Shown piece by piece: positions 41,414 to 51,805 of a stretch of 64,000 nucleotides of DNA (position 1 is the stretch's first letter; each line of letters starts with the position of its first letter). A program made the position numbers and the translations under genes. Source of the DNA: Cherax quadricarinatus (Eukaryota > Arthropoda > Malacostraca > Decapoda > Parastacidae); NCBI RefSeq assembly GCF_038502225.1, contig NC_091391.1:363501-427500 (forward strand), given 5' to 3'. Below the pieces are notes generated by a model. It saw only the letters and a program-made list of their open reading frames with translations, made no database searches and was not told the DNA's origin.

Positions 41414-42830
41414 GTCATGATTATCATTATGATTATCATTGTGTCATGATTATCATTATGATTATCATTGTGTCATGATTATCATTATGTCATGATTATC
41501 ATTATGATTATCATTGTCATGATTATCAATATGATTATCATTATGTCATGATTATCATTATGATTATCATTATGTCATGATTATCATTGTCATGATTATC
41601 ATTATGATTATCATTATGTCATGATTATCATTATGATTATCATTATGTCATGATTATCATTGTGTCATGATTATCATTATGATTATCATTGTCATGATTA
41701 TCATTGTGTCATGATTATCATTATGTCATGATTATCATTGTGTCATGATTATCATTGTGTCATGATTATCATTATGATTATCATTATGTCATGATTATCA
41801 TTATGATTATCATTGTGTCATGATTATCATTATGTCATGATTATCATTGTGTCATGATTATCATTGTGTCATGATTATCATTATGCCATGATTATCATTA
41901 TGTCATGATTATCATTGTGTCATGATTATCATTGTGTCATGATTATCATTGTGTCATGATTATCATTGTCATGATTATCATTATGTCATGATTATCATTA
42001 TGATTATCATTGTGTCATGATTATCATTATGATTATCATTGTCATGATTATCATTATGTCATGATTATCATTGTCATGATTATCATTATGATTATCATTG
42101 TGTCATGATTATCATTATGTCATGATTATCATTATGTCATGATTATCATTATGTCATGATTATCATTATGTCATGATTATCATTATGATTATAATTGTGT
42201 CATGATTATCATTATGATTATCATTGTGTCATGATTATCATTATGATTATCATTGTGCCATGATTATCATTATGTCATGATTATCAGTCATGATTATCAT
42301 GATTATCATTGTGTCATGATTATCATTGTGTCATGATTATCATGATTATCATTGTGTCATGATTATCATTGTGTCATGATTATCATTATGTCATGATTAT
42401 CAGTCATGATTATCATGATTATCATTGTGTCATGATTATCATTGTGTCATGATTATCATGATTATCATTGTGTCATGATTATCATGATTATCATTGTGTC
42501 ATGATTATCATTATGTCATGATTATCATTATGTCATGATTATCATTGTGTCATGATTATCATGATTTTCATGATTATCATTGTGTCATGATTATCATTAT
42601 CATGACACAATGATAATCATGAAAATCATGATAATCATGACACAATGATAATCATGACACAATGATAATCATGACACAATGATAATCATGACAATGATAA
42701 TCATGACAATGATAATCATGACAATGATAATCATGACAATGATAATCATGACAATGATAATCATGACAATGATAATCATAACAATGATAATCATGATAAT
42801 CATGACACAATGATAATCAAAAAAAGCTTG
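41414..42830. repeat. TGATTATCAT/GTCAT microsatellite, right part, with strand flip
   Basis: Continuation of the array interrupted by the LTR element. At 42595 the motif orientation flips from ATGATTATCATTGTGTC to its complement GACACAATGATAATCAT. Confidence 0.93.
42531..42659. repeat. Perfect 61-bp palindrome inside the microsatellite
   Basis: Arms 42531-42591 and 42599-42659 are exact inverse complements around the 7-nt spacer TATCATT. The unique ATGATTTTCATG word occurs in both arms, so it is not only a consequence of repeat composition. Confidence 0.9.
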
Positions 42831-43034
42831 TTTAGGTACAGGAACACAAATATAATCATCACACCTAGTAACACGTGTAAATTACCCAGACTAACACAAA
42901 AGTGACTTATTTCCCCAGGGGTATGTAGAGCACTAGAAGTAAACTGTATGTGCTCTGATGGAACAACCTATTGATCTCAAGTTTAATATCTTCATTATGC
43001 ACTCCATACCCATGGTGTTGGAAGTAGTCAAAAG

Positions 43035-43335
43035 ATTATAAGAGGTACACAGTGGGTCCAGGGACTGTACCTCAACATTACAGCCATATAATGGGTTCAG
43101 GGACTGTACCTCAACATTACAGGCATATAATGGGTTCAGGGACTGTACCTCAACATTAGAGGCATACAATGGATCCAGGGACTGTACCTCAACATTACAG
43201 AGTCATAATGGGTCCAGAGACTGTACCTCAACATTACAGAGGTACATAATGGGTCCAGGGACTGTACCTCAACATTACAGAGTCATAATGGGTCCAGAGA
43301 CTGTACCTCAACATTACAGAGGTACAAAATGGGCC
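43035..43335. repeat. 41-bp minisatellite, locus 1, about 7 copies
   Basis: The unit is TACATAATGGGTCCAGGGAC followed by TGTACCTCAACATTACAGAG and G, the same unit as at 47875-48540. The sequence after it (GATAGCAGAGTTCTAAAGAA) resembles that following the single unit at 45385. Confidence 0.93.
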
Positions 43336-44678
43336 CAGGGACTTTGTCTCAGTTTTGATAGCAGAGTTCTAAAGAAAGTTCCGTGACAGACGTAGAGGAT
43401 ATGGGCAGTGGCGGTGCCAAGGGGTCGCAGCCCCCCAAATGAAAGTCCATTTCAAAAATTAGTCCCCCTTTCCTCTGGCCTTCCCATGGAGGCACCCTGA
43501 AGCCCCTCCCTGAGGAGATATTCCAGCACCTCCCTGCAGGATAGTGTTTTAGTCTGCTATCCTGAAGACAGCAAGCCTAGACAGTAGATTTAGATAGTAG
43601 ATTTTGCCACCTTAGTGGCTAGTTTATTGCGTACCCCAGATCCACTCTGTGGATGGTAGCACAAGAGCATATGGACACACCGAAGGCCTAGGTCCCAAAA
43701 AAAAAAAAAGGTTAGCAGGTGTACATACGGGTTTTTATTAATCTACATGTCTACAGTTCACAGTACGACCACAGGAGTGAAGACTAACCCACCTGTCATC
43801 AGTAATTAACTGACACATGGCAGTCCTCTCTTACTCTTTCCATATTGGAACTTAACTAGTGCTAGAGGGGTGAGAGGGACAAGAACCATATGGCAAATTC
43901 TGGATCTGTCCCTGTGATATAAGATCATGTATTGCATAGCCCCATCCCGTCGTATATCACATGCAACCTGGAGAGGGCTTCGGGGGTCAACGCCCCCCGC
44001 GGCTCTGAGACCAGGCCTCGTGGTGGATCAGGGTCTTATCAACCAGGCTGTCACTGTTATGCAGTGCAAGAGACATGGAATTACAAAACCTTCAAGAGGC
44101 TAGAGAGCTGAAGCAGAGCTGTCAGACAACTTTAAGAGGTCCAGGACCTTGAGAAGACCAATCTAAAAGTTAAAGGAACTTAAAACTTAAGCCTACAAGT
44201 TTACCAAAAACCTTCACTTCCACTACTTATGCCAGGTGGCTCACAGGTGGTGACATCTGACAAACACTATCAAAGTTAGTCAACACTATAGCTCAACATA
44301 CTAACAAAGCTTTGTTAGTTCCCCTACTCCCTCCAGGAAGGGTAACTTAATGAGGGAAAAAACCGCAAAGGAGAATTAAGATTAGAGTATTTGGGTTAAA
44401 TATCAGTAAGGAATTTATTCGAAAACCCCAGATGAACTCTGTTGTAAGGGTGAGAACGGTCGTGGGGGATTTGAAGATAAATGCAATAGGAAAACCAACT
44501 TAACAAATTTGTCCCCCAAGTAGTAGGCTTTTGCAAGGTGCAATTGTGAATTTCTTCTGATCTGTTAGACTGATGCAGCCTAAATACAAGAATGTGGTTG
44601 GCAATTTTAACAGTTTAAATAAGGAGTCATGGAAGCAACACATTAAGAGGGGAATAAAGAGGCAAACTTTGCTAGTAA
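43336..44678. other. Intergenic sequence downstream of GST with repeat fragments
   Basis: Degenerate repeat pieces are at 43425-43520 (GGGTCGCAGCCCCCCAAATG) and 43600-43700 (CCACTCTGTGGATGGTAGCA). A LINE 3' piece is at 43968-44060 (CCAGGCCTCGTGGTGGATCA). No gene. Confidence 0.45.
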
Positions 44679-44684
44679 TTTATT
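44679..44684 (-). terminator. Candidate GST polyadenylation signal
   Basis: TTTATT on the plus strand is AATAAA on the minus strand, 155 nt downstream of the GST stop codon. Confidence 0.5.
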
Positions 44685-44838
44685 CAAGTTTAGTACTCAG
44701 TTTACTTGGCACGTTACAAGTTTTCAGTGCGCAAGCAAACTGCAATAGAAGGGTTTCACTATGCTATTTAAGTTGTGGTTTTACTCTCGTGTTTAGTAAT
44801 TAAACTAGTAGAAGTTTAGGAAACATGGCACATTAAAT

Positions 44839-45150
44839 TTAAAGCTTCTTCAGTTTGTCTTCAGCCGTTTTTGCAAATTCTTCGACACCAGGTTGGTTGA
44901 CCTCAGTGTAGCCTGGCAGTGTCGACTTGCACCTCTCAAGCCATGATACTACATTATCATGCATAGAAAGATCAACCCCGGCTGCTTCAATGGTAGACAC
45001 TGTAGCTACGAGGACAATGTCTGCAACGGTGATATTGTTACCGACAGCCCACTCATGACCAGCCAGAAACTGGTTCAGCCAACGAAGAGCTTCTTGAAGG
45101 AGGTCCAGTTTGTGGGGCTCTACCTCTGTACCCATGCACAAGGGCGGAAA
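44839..45150 (-). CDS. GST exon 3: C-terminal helical domain
   Basis: The acceptor TTGGTTTCAG precedes TTTCCGCCCTTG; stop TAA at 44841-44839. 103 codons including GNNITVADIVLVATVSTIEA, and ending AEDKLKKL. Confidence 0.93.
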   Translation of the reverse strand, partial: FPPLCMGTEVEPHKLDLLQEALRWLNQFLAGHEWAVGNNITVADIVLVATVSTIEAAGVDLSMHDNVVSWLERCKSTLPGYTEVNQPGVEEFAKTAEDKLKKL

Positions 45151-46180
45151 CTGAAACCAAAATGTAACATTAAAAATGTGACTAAGTTTATAAAGAACGC
45201 CTGTGAGGAGAAAGTAGAGACTTTAAACAGCTCAGGAACTTTGAACTTGGGGAAAGTCTGCACAAAATCCATTTTAGGATTGAGTGCACAGGGCTTACAG
45301 GCGAAATACTTTAGTGTGGGGGCAAGGAAGGAGGGAGAGGGCTAAGTCTCATGCCCATTCTGAGGGTGGTAGTCAAAAGATTACAGAGGTACATAATGGG
45401 TCCAGTGACTGGAATCCAAAGTTATGATAGCTGAATTAGTCACAAAAGGTAATGAACTTCAGGTAGATCTGGTCACAATCATGACAATCTACACTCCTAT
45501 ACATGGTTACAATCATGAACAAATTACAAATTAAGGAGTCACTGACACGGGTGGTAGAGGAAGGAAATTGTGAACTTACTGCATAGTCCCCAAAGCGACG
45601 GTACAACGTGCCAAGGTCAAAATACAAGAGGCGATTAACTGTAGCACAAGTCTTTGCGTCACGAGGGTATAAAGAATCAGTCTTTCCATACTTGGTGGCG
45701 AGATAAGTACAAATTGGCGAGCTGGAAGTAAAAAAAAACTTTATAGCAGTATACCCGAGGGTTACGGGAGCCATTTGCAGAGGTAAATTAATGGAGTAAA
45801 GTGACGTGTCTACGCTAATGTAAGTTTAGACACCTAGCCACTTAGGATCAACTTTACTATTAAGTTTTATCTATAGCTCTTAAATACTAAGTAGTACCAG
45901 TCTTTTAAACTGGTCCAATAGTTTAAGTTTTGGTAGTTTAAGCAGTCAAATTGGATCTCAAGTCGCCCGTACTTGTGAAGACTCACCTTTCCCAGAGAAC
46001 AAAGTCACCATCAACTAAAGTAGGTAGTGTGTGTTGAGGGTTTAGTGTTAGTACATCTGCTAGTTGCTCTTTTCCAGCTAAAAGGTCAACAGGCTTCAGG
46101 TTAAGCTCAATTTCCACAGCTTTAGCTGTTAACATGCCAGCCCGGCAAGGAGCAGACAAGACATTGTAGTAGTAATCCAT
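44839..46180 (-). CDS. Glutathione S-transferase, delta-class-like, 3 exons, 215 aa
   Basis: Exons 45987-46180 (194 nt), 45580-45721 (142 nt) and 44839-45150 (312 nt) join with clean GT-AG sites to 215 residues, the usual length of cytosolic GSTs. The enzyme conjugates glutathione to electrophiles in the cytosol. The thioredoxin-fold half starts MDYYYNVLSAPCR, with Ser9 at the position of the catalytic serine of delta-class GSTs. NPQHTLPTLVDGD provides the cis-proline of the G-site and ESSPICTYL the Glu-Ser that binds the gamma-glutamyl group. The helical half has LRWLNQFLAGHEWAVGNNIT and VADIVLV (N-cap box region). No broken frame is seen. The start is chosen because the sequence begins at the first beta strand. 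Delta class is inferred from these motifs. Confidence 0.93.
45385..45440. repeat. Single unit of the 41-bp minisatellite in GST intron 2
   Basis: GATTACAGAGGTACATAATG and GGTCCAGTGACTGG, followed by GTTATGATAGCTGAATTAG. This is one unexpanded copy between two expanded loci. Confidence 0.75.
45580..45721 (-). CDS. GST exon 2
   Basis: The acceptor TTTTACTTCCAG precedes CTCGCCAATTTG; the donor GTAAGTT follows GACTATGCA. Encodes SPICTYLATKYGKTDSLYPR through TLYRRFGDYA and completes the Glu-Ser motif at the exon 1 junction. Confidence 0.93.
45987..46180 (-). CDS. GST exon 1: N-terminal thioredoxin-like domain
   Basis: ATG at 46180; the donor GTGAGT follows CTCTGGGAAAG in phase 2. Carries the Ser9 region and NPQHTLPTLVDGDFVLWE. 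Confidence 0.93.
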
Positions 46181-46636
46181 GGATATTATCTGAAAAAAAA
46201 AAAATGAATTACCTACAGTGTCAGTTGTTATACAATTTAATATTAGGAAGAAAGGCCACGTAAATAAAGCTGAGGAGTTAGTAAAATTAAATTGTGTTGG
46301 CTGGTCTTAAAAATAATTTTTGGCAAGTTACATTGGAAGTTCCTAATTTAGATGTCATATTTATAATCATTTAGCTTTTTTGAATGACTTAGTAACCCGT
46401 AGCTAAACTTCAATATATTAGTGGAGAAGTTAACAGAGAAACTAGTTCTAGACATAAAAAAAAAGATTAGGAAATTCTTAAAGCGTCATTAAGCCCTAAA
46501 ATCCACAGTTTTAAGATAACTTATCAATATACTATCCAATTTTTACAGATTATGAGACAAGTGGAGAGATATGTAGACTCCAGACCTACTGTAACACTGA
46601 TGATTTAACACTTTTACAACGTCCATATACTTAGGA
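46181..46636. other. GST upstream region
   Basis: AT-rich; any promoter or 5' UTR of GST should lie here or beyond the following array, but no TATA box stands out. Confidence 0.35.
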
Positions 46637-47180
46637 GGTCAACTTCTAGGTACTAGTGTGGAGGTGATGGTATATGTACCGTCAGACAGGTGACGTTACA
46701 CTACCCACACTTCCCTGGTGTCACACGAGGTCAACTAGGTACTAGTGTGGAGGTGATGGTATATGTACCATCAGACAGGTGGCGTTACACTACCCACACT
46801 TCCCTGGTGTCACACGAGGTCAACTAGGTACTAGTGTGGAGGTGATGGTATATGTACCGTCAGACAGGTGATATTACACTACCCACACTTCCCTGGTGTC
46901 ACACGAGGTCAACTAGGTACTAGTGTGGAGGTGATGGTATATGTACCGTCAGACAGGTGATATTACACTACCCACACTTCCCTGGTGTCACACGAGGTCA
47001 ACTAGGTACTAGTGTGGAGGTGATGGTATATGTACCGTCAGACAGGTGATATTACACTACCCACACTTCCCTGGTGTCACACGAGGTCAACTAGGTACTA
47101 GTGTGGAGGTGATGGTATATGTACCGTCAGACAGGTGATGTTACACTACCCACACTTCCCTGGTGTCACACGAGGTCAAC
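46637..47180. repeat. 89-bp minisatellite, 6 copies
   Basis: The unit contains AGGTCAACTAGGTACTAGTG, GGTATATGTACCGTCAGACA and CCACACTTCCCTGGTGTCAC. Copies are nearly identical; the first two vary at GTGACGTT/GTGGCGTT against GTGATATT. It lies about 450 bp upstream of the GST start codon. Confidence 0.95.
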
Positions 47181-47342
47181 ATAGCTGACCAACAATGTTA
47201 CCTGACCAATCATGACCTGCCACACCAGTACCCTTCATAACCACTCTTAATATATACACCGAGAGCAGTATATCTGTCATAAACAGGATATATGCTTGAA
47301 AAGTACATTCCTCCCAGCATATTTATGTCCATGCTTAACTCT

Positions 47343-47533
47343 AAGGTAGACTTTAAACTCCATTAACCAACAAACAAGTCTTAATGACCCTCGTGTAGTA
47401 GACTTTAATCCCCATTAACCAACCAACCAATCTTAATGGCCCTGGTGTAGTAGATAGACTTTAAACCCCATTAACCAACCAACCAGTCTTAATGACCCTC
47501 GTGTAGTAGATAGACTTTAAACTCCATTAACCA
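47343..47533. repeat. Roughly 60-bp tandem repeat, 4 imperfect copies
   Basis: Unit core GTAGACTTTAAACTCCATTA followed by ACCAACCAACCAGTCTTAAT and GACCCTCGTGTA. Confidence 0.85.
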
Positions 47534-47664
47534 ATCACCTCTCTCTAACGGGTTCATTCAGGAAATTCTCTGTGTACACCAGGCCACAGAGTGTACAATT
47601 TACATATGTCACTATGTATAATAATTGTGCTTATGTGTACGTGTACCTAAATAAACTTACATAT

Positions 47665-47765
47665 GTAACGTCGCATCGCGTCGCGTTGCGTCGTGTTGCG
47701 TCACGTTGCGTCGCATCGCGTCGCGTTGCGTCGTGTTGCGTCACGTTGCGTCAAGCCGAGTCAAA
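47665..47765. repeat. CpG-rich GCGTCGCGTT short tandem repeat
   Basis: Degenerate 10-bp units (GCGTCGCGTT, GCGTCGTGTT, GCGTCACGTT) in an otherwise CpG-poor region. Confidence 0.85.
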
Positions 47766-47874
47766 AAGCACCCAAAAAATAAGATATATTCGTCAGTATA
47801 CCTAAAGTTAAAGTCAAGTACCAAATTACTGAATATAATTCTAATATGAATTATTTCACCCAAATCTCCTTGAC

Positions 47875-48540
47875 AAAGTTACAGAGGTACATAATGGGTC
47901 CAGGAACTGTACCTCAACATTACAGAGGTACATAATGGGTCCAGGGACTGTACCTCAACATTACAGAGGTACATAATGGGTCCAGGGACTGTTGCTCAAC
48001 ATTACGGAGGTACATAATGGGTCCAGGGACTGTACCTCAACATTACAGAGGTACATAATGGGTCCAGGGACTGTACCTCAACATTACAGAGGTACATAAT
48101 GGGTCCAGGAGCTGTACCTCAACATTACAAAGGTACACAATGGGTCCAGGGACTGTACCTCAACATTACAAAGGTACATAATGGGTCCAGGAGCTGTACC
48201 TCAACATTACAGAGGTACATAATGGGTCCAGGAGCTGTACCTCAACATTACAAAGGTACATAATGGGCCCAGGAACTGTACCTCAACATTACAGAGGTAC
48301 ATAATGGGTCCAGGAACTGTACCTCAACATTACAAAGGTACATAATGGGTCCAGGAGCTGTACCTCAACATTACAAAGGTACATAATGGGTCCAGGTGCT
48401 GTACCTCAACATTACAAAGGTACATAATGGGTCCAGGAGCTGTACCTCAACATTACAAAGGTACATAATGGGTCCAGGATCTGTACCTCAACATTACAAA
48501 GGTACATAATGGGTCCAGGAGCTGTACCTCAACATTATAT
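47875..48540. repeat. 41-bp minisatellite, locus 2, about 16 copies
   Basis: Same unit as 43035-43335. Variants GGGACTG, GGAGCTG and GGAACTG; the later copies carry TACAAAGG in place of TACAGAGG. Confidence 0.95.
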
Positions 48541-48754
48541 ACGTAATTACATAAGGGCGATGCCAGAATATTTTTGACAAAGATGAACGAAAAAAAAATT
48601 ATTTAATTATTATATTTAAATAGAAGCGACTATGGTGTTACATATTAATTTATGCATATACATATAAATGTATATTATTTATATATACATATAATAGGCT
48701 CCACAAGGATAAATAATTAATAAAATCAAGTTCTCATTTGAGTGAATGTTGGAG

Positions 48755-48950
48755 GTGACGCCGCCATCTTGTGGTTCAGTGTTGTCTTGTGTTAGTCTAC
48801 AATATTACTCTTATTATAGCTCTCTACACTACTCTTCTTGTACTCTACACTACTCTACTTGTACTCTACACTACTCTGCTTGTACTCGCGGCATCACGTA
48901 CGTACTCAGCCTCTATGTACGTGATGAGTGATGAGTAGAGTACCAACCAC
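48755..48950. promoter_or_regulatory. Candidate promoter region with YY1/Pho-type motif
   Basis: GCCGCCATCTTG at 48760-48771 contains the reverse complement of the YY1 consensus. It is followed by tandem CTCTACACTACTCTTCTTGT blocks and the inverted pair CATCACGTACGTA / TACGTGATG. No transcript start can be shown. Confidence 0.25.
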
Positions 48951-49439
48951 ATATTAAACCATTTTATTCACATATTTACATTATTTTTGGTTTATTTTGG
49001 TTAAATTTAGTGTTAAATTTACATAATAAACTTTGTGTGTTAAACATGTGTCCTCTATGTTAATATTTCAGAATTATTATGTAAAATACGTATGTCACTG
49101 ACCCTTGTGGGTTTAGCGCTTCATTATTATTATAATAAAATACGTACGTCACTAATACAATATTTTATTACAGGAACGTTTCGCCCATCACATTTCTTCA
49201 GTTATGGTGAAGAATGACTGAAGAAGTTCGAGGTAATCAGTCCCTTTTGTGTCATCAGTCTCATCAATCTTGATAAAAGTACAGAATATGTACTCAACTA
49301 ATTGTGGTTGAGTACAATTAGGAGTACATATGATAATTGACTCCAGGTTGAGGGACTGATTACCTCAAACTTTTTCTGATCGACTGTTGGTCTCAATATT
49401 GGACTGAGGAAGCCGCCGGTTGGTTAAATGTTTCCCCGT
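48951..49439. other. Intergenic sequence with foldback half-elements
   Basis: Bases 49160-49430 contain family F arm pieces in both orientations (GAGGTAATCAGTCCC at 49227, and GAGGGACTGATTACCTCAAA at 49349), a decayed foldback. A family E tail (GGGTTTAGCGCTTCATTATT) lies at 49108. Confidence 0.5.
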
Positions 49440-49575
49440 TATGATCACGCTAAATCCGTAGGATTATACAGCGCCTGTGGGGGGAGGACGGAAGGTATTC
49501 GCGGGTGCGGAGCACAGATCCAGTTCCCTGGATCAAGAGCACCTTGCTAGCATCAAGGAACCTCCCTTGAGCGGT
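49440..49575 (-). mobile_element. Family E retroposon end (reverse), left of array
   Basis: GCTAAATCCGTAGGATTATA through CACAGATCCAGTTCCCTGGA, reading toward the repeat tail on the minus strand. Confidence 0.7.
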
Positions 49576-49659
49576 AATGTTTTCAAAGTCGAGATATCCA
49601 GGTGTGGTGTAAGAGTCGTAATTTATTATCCTTCGACTTCGGTGTAATTTAACCGTCCT

Positions 49660-50175
49660 TAAGAGAGGTTCCTTGACGCTGGTGAGAGGCTCTTGATCCA
49701 AGGTCCCTCAAGAGAGGTTCCTTGTCGCTGGTGAGAGGCTCTTGATCCAAGGTCCCTCAAGAGAGGTTCCTTGACGCTGGTGAGAGGCTCTTGATCCAAG
49801 GACCCTCAAGAGAGGTTCCTTGATGCTGGTGAGAGGCTCTTGATCCAAGGTCCCTTGAGAGGTTCCTTGACGCTGGTGAGAGGCTCTTGATCCAAGGTCC
49901 CTCAAGAGAGGTTCCTTGACACTGGTGAGAGGCTCTTGATCCAAGGTCCCTCGAGAGGTTCCTTGACGCTGGTGAGAGGCTCTTGATCCAAGGTCCCTCA
50001 AGAGAGGTTCCTTGACGCTGGTGAGAGGCTCTTGATCCAAGGTCCCTCAAGAGGTTCCTTGATGCTGGTGAGAGGCTCTTGATCCAAGGTACCTTAAGGG
50101 AGGTTCCTTGATGCTGGGGAGGGGCTCTTGATCCAAGGTCCCTCGAGAGGTTCCTTGACGCTGGTGAGAGGCTCT
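49660..50175. repeat. About 49-bp minisatellite, 11 copies, made from family E
   Basis: The unit contains AGAGGTTCCTTGACGCTGGT, GAGAGGCTCTTGATCCAAGG and TCCCTC. The same words occur once in family E at 50645-50690 (GGGATAGTTCCTTGATGTTG, GAGGGGCTCTTGATTTAGGG). Confidence 0.93.
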
Positions 50176-50300
50176 TGATCTAGGGAATTTGATCAGTGCT
50201 TCAGTTCCCTGAATTAACCCTGAATACCTTCCATCCCCCCCCACAGGCGCTGTATAATCCTACGGGTTTAGCACTTTCCCGCGATTATAATAATGTCGGT
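50176..50300 (+). mobile_element. Family E retroposon end, right of array
   Basis: From GAATTTGATCAGTGCTTCAG through GGCGCTGTATAATCCTACGG to GCGATTATAATAATG. It completes the element whose internal segment is amplified in the array. Confidence 0.75.
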
Positions 50301-50589
50301 TCTTTGAACCGTTTATCCACACGACCTCGAAGTTTTATTTTTGAAGACTTTTACGGTTTTATTGGCTGAAGGAGATGGCTTAAACTAGGGCTCGAAGTGA
50401 GTGAAATTGGTGATGCACGAGTCGCACCGAGACGCTAACTTTGTGCCTGTGTAATTCTGTAAGGTTGCCGTCAAATATTGTACTTTTGGCGTCATTTTCT
50501 TCGGAAAAAGATTGTCTACCATTTTAGGGTCGGGACAGTGAAACAATTAAAATTAAAATATTTTTTTAAATATACAAACACACGCATTC
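50301..50589. other. Unassigned sequence
   Basis: Moderately CpG-containing unique sequence; no frame or repeat is recognised. Confidence 0.3.
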
Positions 50590-51066
50590 CTTGCTTAACC
50601 TGTTTAACAACCACTCGGACTTACGAGCAGCTCTCCCCTCAGGGATAGTTCCTTGATGTTGGCGAGGGGCTCTTGATTTAGGGAATTGGATCTGTGCTCC
50701 AGTTCCCCGAATTAAGCCTGAATGCCTTCCACATCCCCCCCCCAGGCGCTGTATAATCCTATGGGTTTAGCGCTTCCCCTTGATTATAATAATAATAATA
50801 ATAAATAATACGAGCAGCTCTCCGACCAGTGTACTGTATGCGTATTTTTTTTGTTGTTTTTTAATGCCTAGTTTTATTTTTAATATTAGTAAAACTAAGA
50901 ATGTTATAAATGGTGGAAAGGTGACGTTTAAAGAATATTGAAAGATGGTCGACACAAACCCACTACCAGTATGACATGCTTGAAATATCATTAAGGGGCA
51001 GTGCCTTGCTTAACAACCAATTCTTACTGACCTACTCGTAGGAACAGAATTTGGTCGTTAAGTGTG
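50590..51066. mobile_element. Family D MITE with nested family E insertion
   Basis: Left part TTAACAACCACTCGGACTTA and right part GGTCGTTAAGTGTGAAGTA. The interior AAAGATGGTCGACACAAACC matches 56625-56650. The interruption is at 50637-50808. Confidence 0.7.
50622..50823 (+). mobile_element. Family E retroposon with 15-bp target duplication
   Basis: TACGAGCAGCTCTCC occurs at 50622-50636 and again at 50809-50823. Between them lies a family E copy ending GCGCTTCCCCTTGATTATAA and (TAA)n. A target duplication plus microsatellite tail is the mark of LINE-machinery retroposition. Confidence 0.9.
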
Positions 51067-51071
51067 AAGTA

Positions 51072-51256
51072 CAGTGGACCCCAACTAACGATCAGCTCCC
51101 AACTCGACCAATTATGTAAGTGTATTTTTGTAAGTGCTTTTGTAGGTGTATTTTTGGGGGTCTGAAATGGGCTAATCTAATTCACAATATTCCTTATGGG
51201 AACAAATTCGGTCAGTACTGGCACCTGAACATACTTCTGGAATGAAAAAGTATCGT
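51072..51256 (-). mobile_element. Family B MITE, copy 8, right end lost
   Basis: CAGTGGACCCCAACTAACGA at the left; the right end stops at AGTATCGTT without the terminal GGGGGTCCACTG. Confidence 0.75.
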
Positions 51257-51583
51257 TGTGTAGATGATACTGCTTATGAAGTGCTTTTATTTTAGGTATG
51301 TACAATTTACCAATTATTCCACAGTGGTCTGTGGACCAAGGGAGACCTGGAGACCCTGGCAGACTGAGGGATAATAGCTGTCTGTGGACCACAGCTGCCT
51401 GGAACCAAGGTAACACTTTGGATACTTACCTCTTATAGACGTCTGTAATATCCAGGATTATTGTGGACTAATATTATTGGTACGCAAGTATTTGGTTTAG
51501 TTTTATGTGGAAGTCTGTGAAATCTCGCCTCTTCTTGACTTGTCGTAGCTCATTAAAGTTTCCAGTTCAGTAGACATTACTTT
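51257..51583. other. Unassigned sequence
   Basis: Short words repeat (GGAGACCTGGAGACCCTGGC, CTGTGGACCA twice) but nothing is recognised as a gene. Confidence 0.3.
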
Positions 51584-51755
51584 TAACCCTTAAATGGTCC
51601 AAACGTATATATACGTTTTTTCAACATTTAAAAGTATGTAAAAAAATGTAGATCATCTTTTTTCTTTTTCATTTGAAAATGTGTAAAAAAAACGTAGATC
51701 TACGTTTGGAGCACTACGGATTTGAACGTCGATCTGTTTGGACCGTTTAAGGGTT
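51584..51755. mobile_element. Family G palindromic MITE, copy 3
   Basis: TAACCCTTAAATGGTCCAAA answered by TTTGGACCGTTTAAGGGTTA. Confidence 0.8.
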
Positions 51756-51805
51756 AATGTAATAGCTACCCCTGACTTGGAGAAATTTATACCTGATTAG
51801 ATATA

